8,099 nt of DNA from Nannocystaceae bacterium (GTDB lineage: Bacteria > Myxococcota_A > Polyangia > Nannocystales > Nannocystaceae): positions 1 through 8,099 of the forward strand of contig JAESSZ010000427.1 in NCBI GenBank assembly GCA_016763875.1. Direction: 5' to 3'. Below are positions 1 through 6,190 of the stretch, in pieces. Each line of letters opens with the position of its first letter. The first letter of the stretch is position 1. The notes beneath the pieces were generated by a model. That model was not told the origin of the DNA, searched no databases, and saw only the letters and a list, made by a program, of their open reading frames with translations. A program made the position numbers and the translations under genes.

Positions 1-54
1 GCGCCCAAAGTCGTGCGCCACTGGCGTCCCTCCGCAGAGCTCCCACATCCGGCG

Positions 55-63
55 TGTTAGTTT
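55..63 (+). promoter_or_regulatory. Candidate extended -10 promoter, possibly leaderless
   Basis: TGTTAGTTT sits directly before the lipoprotein gene, with 7 bases between the TAGTTT hexamer and the ATG at 71. A start of transcription at the usual distance would fall on or next to the ATG, giving a leaderless mRNA, which fits the missing Shine-Dalgarno. No convincing -35 box is seen. The same element at the same distance precedes the GTG of the DUF3604 gene. Confidence 0.4.
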
Positions 64-70
64 TGCGCTG

Positions 71-667
71 ATGCGCACCCGCCTGTTCTTGCTCAGCGTT
101 GTTCTCACTGTCTCCGCATGTGACACCGTTGAGAAACTCTACTCGGCTGGGGCAGACAAACAGCCCGCAACACCGATCCACGAGGCGGCCCCGGTTCCCA
201 AAGACGATTGGATGGAGTTTTCGTCCGAGACCGCGGGGTTCAAGACTCGATTCCCCGCAGCACCGGAACACAAGAAACTCAGTGCGCCAACCGCACTAGG
301 CGACGTCGCAACCGAGATGTTCTCGTGCGAGATAGAGGGGGGCGCGTTCTTGGCCGTCAGCGTTTCAACGATGCCTGCCGCGCTGAAGGAGAGCGAGTTC
401 GACATGGAAGCAGGCCTGGACGGGGCCCGTAACGGCGCCATTAACAACGTCCAGGGTACCTTGCTCAAGGAAAAGTCGATCAAGTGGCTGGGCTTTGATG
501 CCCGAGAGTTCGAGGCGAAGACAACCCGCGATGGCGGCGAAATGCGCCTAGTCGCGCGGATCGTCCTCAAGTGGCCCAAGCTCTATCAGCTCATGATCGT
601 CTATCCAACCGCCGCACCCGTTCCGCCGATCCAACGATTCTTCGCCGAGTTTGAACTCACGCCATAA
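71..667 (+). CDS. Small lipoprotein, PsbP/Mog1-like appearance
   Basis: This 198-residue protein starts with a lipoprotein signal peptide: Arg at 2 and 4, a hydrophobic run at 5-14, and a lipobox V14-S15-A16-C17. Lipidation at Cys17 would anchor it to a membrane. Residue +2 is Asp, which in E. coli favours inner-membrane retention; whether that rule holds here is unknown. After a polar linker (about 18-45) comes one domain of about 150 residues. It opens with a W-x-E-F-x-S...F-x-x-R-F-P-x-x-P pattern, has a central G-F-D-A-R-E-F segment, and ends with L-Y-Q-L...R-F-F-A-E-F. I infer a PsbP/Mog1-like fold seen in many small bacterial lipoproteins; no function can be assigned. The ATG at 71 is chosen because it gives the signal peptide. 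No Shine-Dalgarno is visible, but a promoter-like TGTTAGTTT lies just upstream. It converges on the DUF3604 gene with a 45-base gap. Confidence 0.85.
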   Translation: MRTRLFLLSVVLTVSACDTVEKLYSAGADKQPATPIHEAAPVPKDDWMEFSSETAGFKTRFPAAPEHKKLSAPTALGDVATEMFSCEIEGGAFLAVSVSTMPAALKESEFDMEAGLDGARNGAINNVQGTLLKEKSIKWLGFDAREFEAKTTRDGGEMRLVARIVLKWPKLYQLMIVYPTAAPVPPIQRFFAEFELTP

Positions 668-712
668 ACGCCCCACGAGTTGGAGCCGTCGGTCGTGAGC
701 TACTCGCCGACA

Positions 713-2863
713 TCATCGACGCGGCCGTCCAAGGTAGATAGGGCTGGCCCACGCCATGTGGCCGTCGGTCTGGATCGCCTTGACCCAAAGCGGGGCCTGC
801 GTCGCTTCACTCGCCGTCAATCGGTGGCTCAACGTAAGCGTGCGTTGTTGCGGATCGTCGGGGTAGCGCTGGATCTGCATGCGCAGGTCCAACCCACCGT
901 GCTGGGTGGTCACCGGCGCCGCACCGAGTTCGGAGAGGTTGACCTCGATTGAACCGATGCCGTTGTCGAACCGCACCGTGCCTCGGGTGGCTTGGTCCAG
1001 CCAGAGGTCAACCCCGTCGATGTCCCCCGTCGTTCGTGAGCGCACCGTGACCCGCGAGCCGCTGTCGTGCTCGATGCCGTCAGCGGGCGAGTCGAACGCA
1101 AACGGCTGCGCGCGGACGATCTGCGCCCCGTCGACCGCGATGACGCCGTCCCAAGTCGCGCGCCGACCTCGGCCGCGGATCCGCGCGCCGCCCCACCACA
1201 ACCGAATCCGTGGTGACGATGCCAACTCAGCGAAGGCCTGCGGGCGCTGCGTCAGCAACGACGTCCGCCCCGAATACAACTCGAGCGAGTCCATCGCACT
1301 GGTTCCGGTGACGGCTGCCTCGATGGTCACCGGACCGTCCGCAACAAACTCACTGCCCATGGGGCGCCCGTTCGCGGTGAACGACAGGTCGATGCGTGGG
1401 CCGGTGGTCCCGTAGCAGCAGCGAGTCTTGAGCGCGGCGAAGACGTCCTTGCGCGTGAGCGACTCGGCGAGGATGCAGGTGAGACCGCCGTAGATTCCAA
1501 ACTGACCTGCGCCCGGGCCCTCTGCACCCGGACGACCCTTGTGCCCGTCGCTGTTGCACATGATGCCCACTCGGTAGCCTTTGTCGAACGCATCGAAGAG
1601 CAACCATTCGAACACCCCCCAACACGAGGCCACTTCCACCAGCGATTCGAGCTCGCCATCGAAGTACTTGCGAATGTCGGCGTAGCGTCCACCGCAGTGG
1701 GCCGCGACACACACCTTGTCCGGGTCCACGCGACGGTTCAGAGCGGCGTACAGCGCGTCGGCGGGGTGCGCTGGTGTGTCGGGGGTTTCCGGCTCGTCGA
1801 CCTGCCAGTGACTCGAGCGAAAGATCGGGAGGTCTTCCTCAAGGTACATCACGTTGCGGTCGCCGCCGGCCGGGGTATTGGCGGACCACTCAAACCCAGG
1901 GAAAACGACGAACGATCCGTCGACGTGATAGTCGCGGACGACGTCGTTGAGTCGCTGCCAGTCTTCGTCGGTGACCTGAAAGTCGTTACCTTGATGGCAC
2001 ATGACGTCCAGTTGCGCCCAGTCGCGGCCGAACGCGAAGTACTCGGATTCGGTTCCGGTGCCGACCGTCGCATCGGACTGCGCGTGGAGGTCGGCCCAGT
2101 AGGCACCGAGGTGCGGCGCCGTGTCGGTGACGGTGATGGGGTTGCTCGGATACGCCACGCCGCTCCAGGTCGCGATGACTCGACCCGATGAGGCGTGCTC
2201 CGCGTGCAGTGTCGTTTCTCGAACGGTCACGCCAGGGGCGCCAACCCAAGACAGCCGGACATTCGACGGCGCGGCGGTGGGGTTACCCCAGCGGTCTTCA
2301 CCTTTGACGAACACTTCGAGTTGCGAGCCACTGACGAGGTTTGTGGGCACGATGACGACCACGCTCACCGGCTCACCCGCAACGATCGGTACGATCGGTG
2401 AGGACGGCAGGCGGCGTACCAGACACGCGTTGGTAGGGTCGACCAACACCCGGATCTCATGCGCGGACTCAATGAAGGACTGGGCACGGATCCCGGGCGA
2501 GCCCTGACTCTGGTCGCCGAACGTGATGGTCACGGTGTCGCCGGGTGCCAAACACCCATCGTAGACATCCACCACAAGACACTTCATCCACGGGCGCACG
2601 TGGCCCTTGGGGTCGTAGTGCAGCCGAAGTTTCGCGTCACCAGTTGTGCTTGCTGTGGTGTACGCGGCGCCCTGGGGATCGTCGAACTGGGGGCGATCGA
2701 AGTCGCTGGCGAAGCGGCGCGCGACCTTGATCGTGCCGCCCTCGTCGATCCCGTAGCTGCCGACCGTGTACATCACGATCCATTGCCCAGTGGAACCGGC
2801 AACGATCGGCGCGTTTGGGTTGAGCGTGACGGTGCCCAGTCGGTGGTTGCGGTGCTCGCTCAC
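713..2863 (-). CDS. DUF3604 family protein (PHP-like metal-dependent hydrolase fold)
   Basis: This 716-residue protein carries the DUF3604 signature. Y255-W-A-D-L-H260 with S263-D264 resembles the D-x-H metal-binding opening of PHP phosphoesterases. A later P-G-F-E-W-S followed by G-G-D-R-N-V-M-Y matches the family's typical block. C436-N-S-D439-G-H441 and a following Y-G-G-L-T segment supply further probable metal or catalytic residues. DUF3604 is annotated from sequence only, and its substrate is unknown. The first 245 residues or so are beta-rich with no catalytic motif and look like Ig-like domains; the last 200 include a second beta-rich part. There is no signal peptide, so a cytoplasmic location is likely. 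The start is GTG at 2863, with no Shine-Dalgarno but a TGCTAGTGT element 7 bases before it. It lies 58 bases downstream of the oxidoreductase on the same strand and may also receive read-through. Confidence 0.85.
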   Translation of the reverse strand: MSEHRNHRLGTVTLNPNAPIVAGSTGQWIVMYTVGSYGIDEGGTIKVARRFASDFDRPQFDDPQGAAYTTASTTGDAKLRLHYDPKGHVRPWMKCLVVDVYDGCLAPGDTVTITFGDQSQGSPGIRAQSFIESAHEIRVLVDPTNACLVRRLPSSPIVPIVAGEPVSVVVIVPTNLVSGSQLEVFVKGEDRWGNPTAAPSNVRLSWVGAPGVTVRETTLHAEHASSGRVIATWSGVAYPSNPITVTDTAPHLGAYWADLHAQSDATVGTGTESEYFAFGRDWAQLDVMCHQGNDFQVTDEDWQRLNDVVRDYHVDGSFVVFPGFEWSANTPAGGDRNVMYLEEDLPIFRSSHWQVDEPETPDTPAHPADALYAALNRRVDPDKVCVAAHCGGRYADIRKYFDGELESLVEVASCWGVFEWLLFDAFDKGYRVGIMCNSDGHKGRPGAEGPGAGQFGIYGGLTCILAESLTRKDVFAALKTRCCYGTTGPRIDLSFTANGRPMGSEFVADGPVTIEAAVTGTSAMDSLELYSGRTSLLTQRPQAFAELASSPRIRLWWGGARIRGRGRRATWDGVIAVDGAQIVRAQPFAFDSPADGIEHDSGSRVTVRSRTTGDIDGVDLWLDQATRGTVRFDNGIGSIEVNLSELGAAPVTTQHGGLDLRMQIQRYPDDPQQRTLTLSHRLTASEATQAPLWVKAIQTDGHMAWASPIYLGRPRR

Positions 2864-2870
2864 CGCGCGA

Positions 2871-2879
2871 ACACTAGCA
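2871..2879 (-). promoter_or_regulatory. Candidate extended -10 promoter for the DUF3604 gene
   Basis: On the minus strand TGCTAGTGT is followed by seven bases and then the GTG start at 2863. The spacing is identical to that of TGTTAGTTT before the ATG at 71, and the two share TGYTAGTKTT. It lies in the 58-base gap after the oxidoreductase stop codon, so DUF3604 probably has its own promoter with a leaderless or near-leaderless transcript. No clear -35 box is visible. Confidence 0.45.
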
Positions 2880-2899
2880 GTAACTGTATTCCACTAGGC

Positions 2900-2926
2900 C
2901 GTACCTCATCTAAGTCGTACCTCATC
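2900..2926. repeat. Short direct repeat over the oxidoreductase stop codon
   Basis: The 11-mer CGTACCTCATC occurs at 2900-2910 and again at 2916-2926, 5 bases apart. The second copy contains the stop codon (2922-2924) of the minus-strand oxidoreductase. It is probably a small local duplication; a protein-binding role is possible but unsupported. Confidence 0.5.
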
Positions 2927-3857
2927 CCGCGACGTCAATGATGACGTTCCCGATCTTGTGGCCTCTCTCGACGTAGCGGTGCGCCTCGACGATCTCCTCC
3001 ATGGCGTAGCTTCGATCGATGACCGTCCTGAGTTCATCGTTCTCGACGAGTCCCTTGAGGAACATCAGGCCCTCGGCATCCGGTTTCAAGCCGCTCGACG
3101 ATCGGACCGCGTTCAGATAGACGCCGCCTTTCTTGACGCACTTCTTGGCGTGCGAGACCGGTAGCTTGTCGACAGCATCGAAGACGACGTCGTAGCGCTG
3201 GCCCTGCTCGGCGAAGTCCGCCTTCGTGTAGTCGATGACGTGTTCGGCCCCCAGACCGCGTACCAGGGCCAGGTTCGTCCCGCTGCAGACGCCCGTGACC
3301 TTCGCGCCGAAGTGTCTGGCGAGCTGAACCGCGAAGGTGCCGAGACTGCCTGAAGCGCCGTATACCAGCACGCTTTGCCCTTCTTGGATGTTGGCCGTTC
3401 GAAGGATCAGCAGGGCCGTGACCCCGCCACCTGCGATGGGGGCGGCCTGCCCGAAGGTCATGCCCTTGGGCTTGGGCGCCAGGTAGCCGTGTTTTGAGCC
3501 TCCTCCATTCGCGGGGACACAGATGTACTCCGCATAGGCCCCAAAAGAAAAACCCGCGAATCCAAAAACCTGGTCTCCGCGGGCAAACCCGTTCGCCTGC
3601 TCGCCGACAGCTTCTACTTCTCCTGCGAACTCCATACCCAGGATGGAATTTCTCGGCCTGCGTAGGCCCAAGAACAGCCTCGCCAGGAGCCACTGCGATC
3701 GGGGGACGTTGAAGCCACGAATCCTGACGTCGCCCACATGGGCCGTTGTCGCGTGGATCTTCACCAAGACGTCATAGGGCTTGGGCGCGGGCTTGCGGAC
3801 CTCCTGGATCTGAAGGACCTCCGGTGGCCCGTACTTCGTGCAGACGACGGCTTTCAC
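2922..3857 (-). CDS. NAD(P)-dependent alcohol dehydrogenase / quinone oxidoreductase-like (MDR superfamily)
   Basis: This 311-residue protein is a medium-chain dehydrogenase/reductase. The N-terminal GroES-like domain (1-120) begins M-K-A-V-V-C-T-K-Y-G-P-P-E-V-L and includes G-M-E-F-A-G-E-V and G-D-Q-V-F-G. The Rossmann domain has the dinucleotide loop Y166-G-A-S-G170-S-L-G173 followed by F-A-V-Q-L-A-R. The C-terminus ends with R-G-H-K-I-G-N-V-I-I, typical of QOR-like enzymes. The zinc-ligand cysteines of classical alcohol dehydrogenases are absent, so it probably reduces a quinone, enone or enoyl substrate with NAD(P)H in the cytoplasm. The exact substrate cannot be read. The start is GTG; its last two bases form part of the thioesterase TGA stop (GTGA overlap), and a strong GGAGGAG lies 4 bases upstream, so the two genes are translationally coupled. 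Confidence 0.9.
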   Translation of the reverse strand: MKAVVCTKYGPPEVLQIQEVRKPAPKPYDVLVKIHATTAHVGDVRIRGFNVPRSQWLLARLFLGLRRPRNSILGMEFAGEVEAVGEQANGFARGDQVFGFAGFSFGAYAEYICVPANGGGSKHGYLAPKPKGMTFGQAAPIAGGGVTALLILRTANIQEGQSVLVYGASGSLGTFAVQLARHFGAKVTGVCSGTNLALVRGLGAEHVIDYTKADFAEQGQRYDVVFDAVDKLPVSHAKKCVKKGGVYLNAVRSSSGLKPDAEGLMFLKGLVENDELRTVIDRSYAMEEIVEAHRYVERGHKIGNVIIDVAG

Positions 3858-4321
3858 GGTGCTCCTCCGGTGGCTCCGTCGGGCGAGGTGAATGCTTCAC
3901 GTACATGGTCGGGGAACCGGGTCGGGCGTCCGTCCGTGAGGCTGACGAACGCCCACGTTGTGGCCGCCTCACACACACCTCGGTTGTCGCTCGCGCGCAC
4001 CAGCGTCGTACGCCGCACGCATGAAACGCGTTTCCATTGTTCGACCCACGTGGTGACCGTGATGTCCTGGCCGAGTTGGGCGGGGTGGGCGTAGTCGATC
4101 TCGTGTCGTCGCACCACCCAGATCGCGCCCAGTTGGGTGTAGGCCGGGAAGTCCCAGCCTCGGGAGTCCGAGTGCGAACGCGCAACCTCAAGCACCCACC
4201 GCAGGTAGACGAGATTGGAGACGTGGTTTAGCTCGTCGATGTCCGCGGCGGCGGGGCGCACGGTGATCTGGTGACGCGGCGTGCCTGCTTCCGCGTGTGT
4301 GTCGGCGTGTGTGTCACTCAC
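3854..4321 (-). CDS. Acyl-CoA thioesterase, 4-hydroxybenzoyl-CoA thioesterase (hotdog) family
   Basis: This 155-residue protein fits the single-hotdog 4HBT/YbgC type in length and motif. V-R-P-A-A-A-D27-I-D29-E-L-N-H33-V-S-N36-L-V-Y39-L-R-W resembles the family's D-x-x-x-H-V-N-N-x-x-Y-L active-site block; Asp29 or Asp27 is the likely catalytic acid. Later, the central strand R-R-H-E-I-D-Y-x-x-P and the pair ending in W-A-F-V-S-L are typical of the fold. Such enzymes hydrolyse acyl-CoA thioesters as cytoplasmic oligomers; the acyl group here is unknown. The first 16 residues are a polar D-T-H-A repeat that the family does not need. The start is a GTG with no Shine-Dalgarno, so it is uncertain; no in-frame ATG offers a better choice before the fold begins at about residue 18. 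It overlaps the oxidoreductase by 4 bases as the first gene of the pair. Confidence 0.88.
   Translation of the reverse strand: MSDTHADTHAEAGTPRHQITVRPAAADIDELNHVSNLVYLRWVLEVARSHSDSRGWDFPAYTQLGAIWVVRRHEIDYAHPAQLGQDITVTTWVEQWKRVSCVRRTTLVRASDNRGVCEAATTWAFVSLTDGRPTRFPDHVREAFTSPDGATGGAP
3862..3868 (-). promoter_or_regulatory. Ribosome binding site of the oxidoreductase
   Basis: GGAGGAG on the minus strand lies 4 bases before the GTG at 3857, inside the last codons of the thioesterase gene. It fixes the GTG as the start and supports coupled translation of the pair. Confidence 0.75.
4292..4315. repeat. Two-copy 12-base tandem repeat at the thioesterase N-terminus
   Basis: Two near-identical 12-base units, SGCGTGTGTGTC on the plus strand, encode D-T-H-A-D-T-H-A in the thioesterase. 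The GT-rich unit length is a multiple of three, so a gain or loss would keep the frame. Confidence 0.6.
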
Positions 4322-4391
4322 GGCGGCCGCGATGCTGGCACGGGCGCCGTGGCTGCGCGATGGCTGCGATCACACCGTGTGTCCGGTGTCC

Positions 4392-4431
4392 GTGGCGCCG
4401 GGCGCTGGCGATGAGGCGGACGCGGCGCCAC
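4392..4431. repeat. 9-base inverted repeat in the divergent intergenic region
   Basis: GTGGCGCCG at 4392-4400 and CGGCGCCAC at 4423-4431 are perfect inverted arms separated by 22 bases. They lie between the thioesterase and FG-GAP genes, and the right arm overlaps where a -35 box would be for the TGCTACTGT at 4441. A regulator site is possible, but a chance match in GC-rich DNA is not excluded. Confidence 0.3.
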
Positions 4432-4440
4432 ACTCGGGGG

Positions 4441-4449
4441 TGCTACTGT
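4441..4449 (+). promoter_or_regulatory. Candidate extended -10 promoter for the FG-GAP lipoprotein
   Basis: TGCTACTGT resembles the TGCTA elements before three other genes in this window. Transcription starting at the usual distance would begin near 4456, only about a dozen bases before the GTG at 4468. No -35 box is recognisable. It supports starting the gene at 4468 rather than further upstream. Confidence 0.35.
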
Positions 4450-4467
4450 GACCCTGGGGGCGAGACA

Positions 4468-6147
4468 GTGGATAGGAGGGCGATATTTATCTTGATGGCC
4501 GGGACGTTGGTCTCATGCAGCGAAGCACGCGACGACGACTCAGGGTTCACCGCGGGTGTGGGACCCGTCACCTCGGGCGGCGGCATCGAGACTGCGAGTG
4601 GTTCTGCGACGGTGACCGGCGGCGGTTCAGCGACGGATGACGCGGGTAGTGCCGACGGCGACACAGGGGTCAAGTTCGACATCGCGGGCGGCCCCGATGC
4701 TGGTTTGCCACCCGTGGACATGTGCAAAGTCCTCGACGACATGAACGCGGTTGGCGAGTGCGAGACCCAAGCGCCGCCCGATAGCTTTACGCCGCAAACC
4801 CAGTGGACGTTTGGAGAGGGGCAGTCGAGTTGGGTGACGCCGCTGGTCGGCAACTTCACCGACGACGACGGCAACGGCGAGATCGACCTCTGCGATACGC
4901 CGGACGTGATCCTCGTAGCGAACACGACGATCGGCTACGGCACCGCTTGCTACGTGTACTTCATCGACGGGGCGACGGGCATAGCGCACTTCTCCATTCC
5001 TCCGAGCGAGCTGGTGTCGTGCACGGCCACACCAGCGTTCGGCGACATCGACAACGATGGACTGCCCGAGCTGGTCACCGTGTACAACGACGGCGGCGTG
5101 TTTCGGATCAAGGTGTTCGAGCACGACGGTACCGTGAAATGGGCCAATACAACGGATGGTGGTTCGGCGGCCCAGTTCCAGCGGGAGTCCGGAGCAATAG
5201 CGCTGCACGACCTGGACGCCGACGGGGACGTCGAGATCATCTTCAACCACGAGGTCTACGACCACCTGGGCAACCTGCTTTGGGAGCACCCAAATCCGGC
5301 TCCGGGGGAACTTGAGGCGACGACCGCCGCGGACCTCGATGGTGACGGCCAAATGGAGGTCATCACGGGGCACTCCGCCTATCGCGCCGACGGCAGCGTG
5401 TACTACGAAAACTCTCCCACGATCCCCGGTCAGTCGATCCCGCAGGTCGGCAACCTCGACGATGATCCTGAACCCGAGATCTTCGTGACTTCGGGGATCG
5501 GGATCTTCATGCTCGAGCACACGGGCGCCATCAAGTACGGGCCGGTGACCCCGACCGGGGTCGCGGCGGGGGCGTATCTGGTGTGGCAGCGCCCAGGGAC
5601 GATCCACGACTTTGATGGTGACGGTTTGTCGGAATGGGCTAGTTCGTCCCAGTCGGCGTATGCGGTCTACGAGGGGCCATTGGCCAGCGATGTCCTGTGG
5701 CAGACGCTGGTGTCCGACAGTTCAGGCGCCGCAGGAGGGACCGCATTCGACTTTCTTGGCGATGGTGTCGCCGAGGCGATGTACGCCGACGAGAACTTCT
5801 TCCGGATCTACGACGGGCAGACTGGGACGGAGCTCCTGGCCATTGAGCGGGGTAGCCCCACGATCAGCGAGTACCCGGTCGTCGCCGACATCGACAACGA
5901 CGGATCGGCGGAGATCCTGGTGGTGTCCTCTAGCGGGCAGCCTGCGTTGCAGGCGATAGGTGACGCGGAGGACCGCTGGATTCAGGCGCGCCGCATCTGG
6001 AACCAGCACGCCTACTTCGTGACCAACGTGCGCGAGGACTCGACCATCCCGCAGGTGGCACCGAATAACTGGGAGTCGCTCAACACGTTTCGGACCAACG
6101 CGCAGATCGAAGGTGGCGGCATCTGCGATCCGATTCCGCCAGGCTAA
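4468..6147 (+). CDS. FG-GAP/VCBS repeat lipoprotein with WNQHAY C-terminal module
   Basis: The 559-residue protein begins with a lipoprotein signal peptide: R3-R4, hydrophobic 5-15, lipobox L14-V15-S16-C17, with Ser at +2. A G/S/T/D-rich linker follows to about 75. The body holds eight Asp-rich calcium-binding loops of the D-x-D-x-D-G-x-x-E kind, at about 131, 193, 248, 289, 329, 381, 428 and 474, the mark of FG-GAP/VCBS beta-propellers. The loops at 329 and 428 are degenerate. The last 60 residues contain R-R-I-W-N-Q-H-A-Y-F-V-T-N-V and N-T-F-R-T-N, a module I recall from myxobacterial proteins of this class. It is probably a surface adhesion or carbohydrate-binding protein; the ligand is unknown. 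The reading frame stays open back to 4297, but GTG 4468 is preferred because it creates the signal peptide. ATG 4495 would truncate it. Confidence 0.88.
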   Translation: MDRRAIFILMAGTLVSCSEARDDDSGFTAGVGPVTSGGGIETASGSATVTGGGSATDDAGSADGDTGVKFDIAGGPDAGLPPVDMCKVLDDMNAVGECETQAPPDSFTPQTQWTFGEGQSSWVTPLVGNFTDDDGNGEIDLCDTPDVILVANTTIGYGTACYVYFIDGATGIAHFSIPPSELVSCTATPAFGDIDNDGLPELVTVYNDGGVFRIKVFEHDGTVKWANTTDGGSAAQFQRESGAIALHDLDADGDVEIIFNHEVYDHLGNLLWEHPNPAPGELEATTAADLDGDGQMEVITGHSAYRADGSVYYENSPTIPGQSIPQVGNLDDDPEPEIFVTSGIGIFMLEHTGAIKYGPVTPTGVAAGAYLVWQRPGTIHDFDGDGLSEWASSSQSAYAVYEGPLASDVLWQTLVSDSSGAAGGTAFDFLGDGVAEAMYADENFFRIYDGQTGTELLAIERGSPTISEYPVVADIDNDGSAEILVVSSSGQPALQAIGDAEDRWIQARRIWNQHAYFVTNVREDSTIPQVAPNNWESLNTFRTNAQIEGGGICDPIPPG

Positions 6148-6154
6148 GTAGCTC

Positions 6155-6163
6155 TGCTATCGT
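6155..6163 (+). promoter_or_regulatory. Candidate extended -10 promoter for the carbonic anhydrase
   Basis: TGCTATCGT in the 43-base gap after the FG-GAP gene is followed by TCGCGC, as is the TGCTAGTGT before DUF3604. Transcription from here would leave a leader of about 20 bases. The lipoprotein gene could also read through, as no hairpin is seen in the gap. Confidence 0.4.
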
Positions 6164-6190
6164 TCGCGCCACCCACGCGAGCGAGCATTG

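Noticed and set aside
1..60. Open frame ending at TAG 58-60 at the left edge
   Set aside because: Only 19 codons are visible with no recognisable motif. It could be the end of an upstream gene but cannot be supported.
688..711. GTCGG...CCGAC hairpin between the two convergent genes
   Set aside because: Only 5 base pairs with a 14-base loop and no T-tract; too weak to call a terminator.
1541..2191. 216-residue plus-strand frame opposite DUF3604
   Set aside because: It lies inside the metal-site region of a well-supported gene and shows no family resemblance.
4297..4467. Upstream extension of the FG-GAP gene to 4297
   Set aside because: It would overlap the thioesterase gene, bury the lipoprotein signal peptide and add Arg/Cys-rich sequence without a domain.
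4627..5607. 326-residue minus-strand frame opposite the FG-GAP gene
   Set aside because: A shadow of GC-rich third positions in the plus-strand gene; the plus strand has clear domains and a signal peptide.
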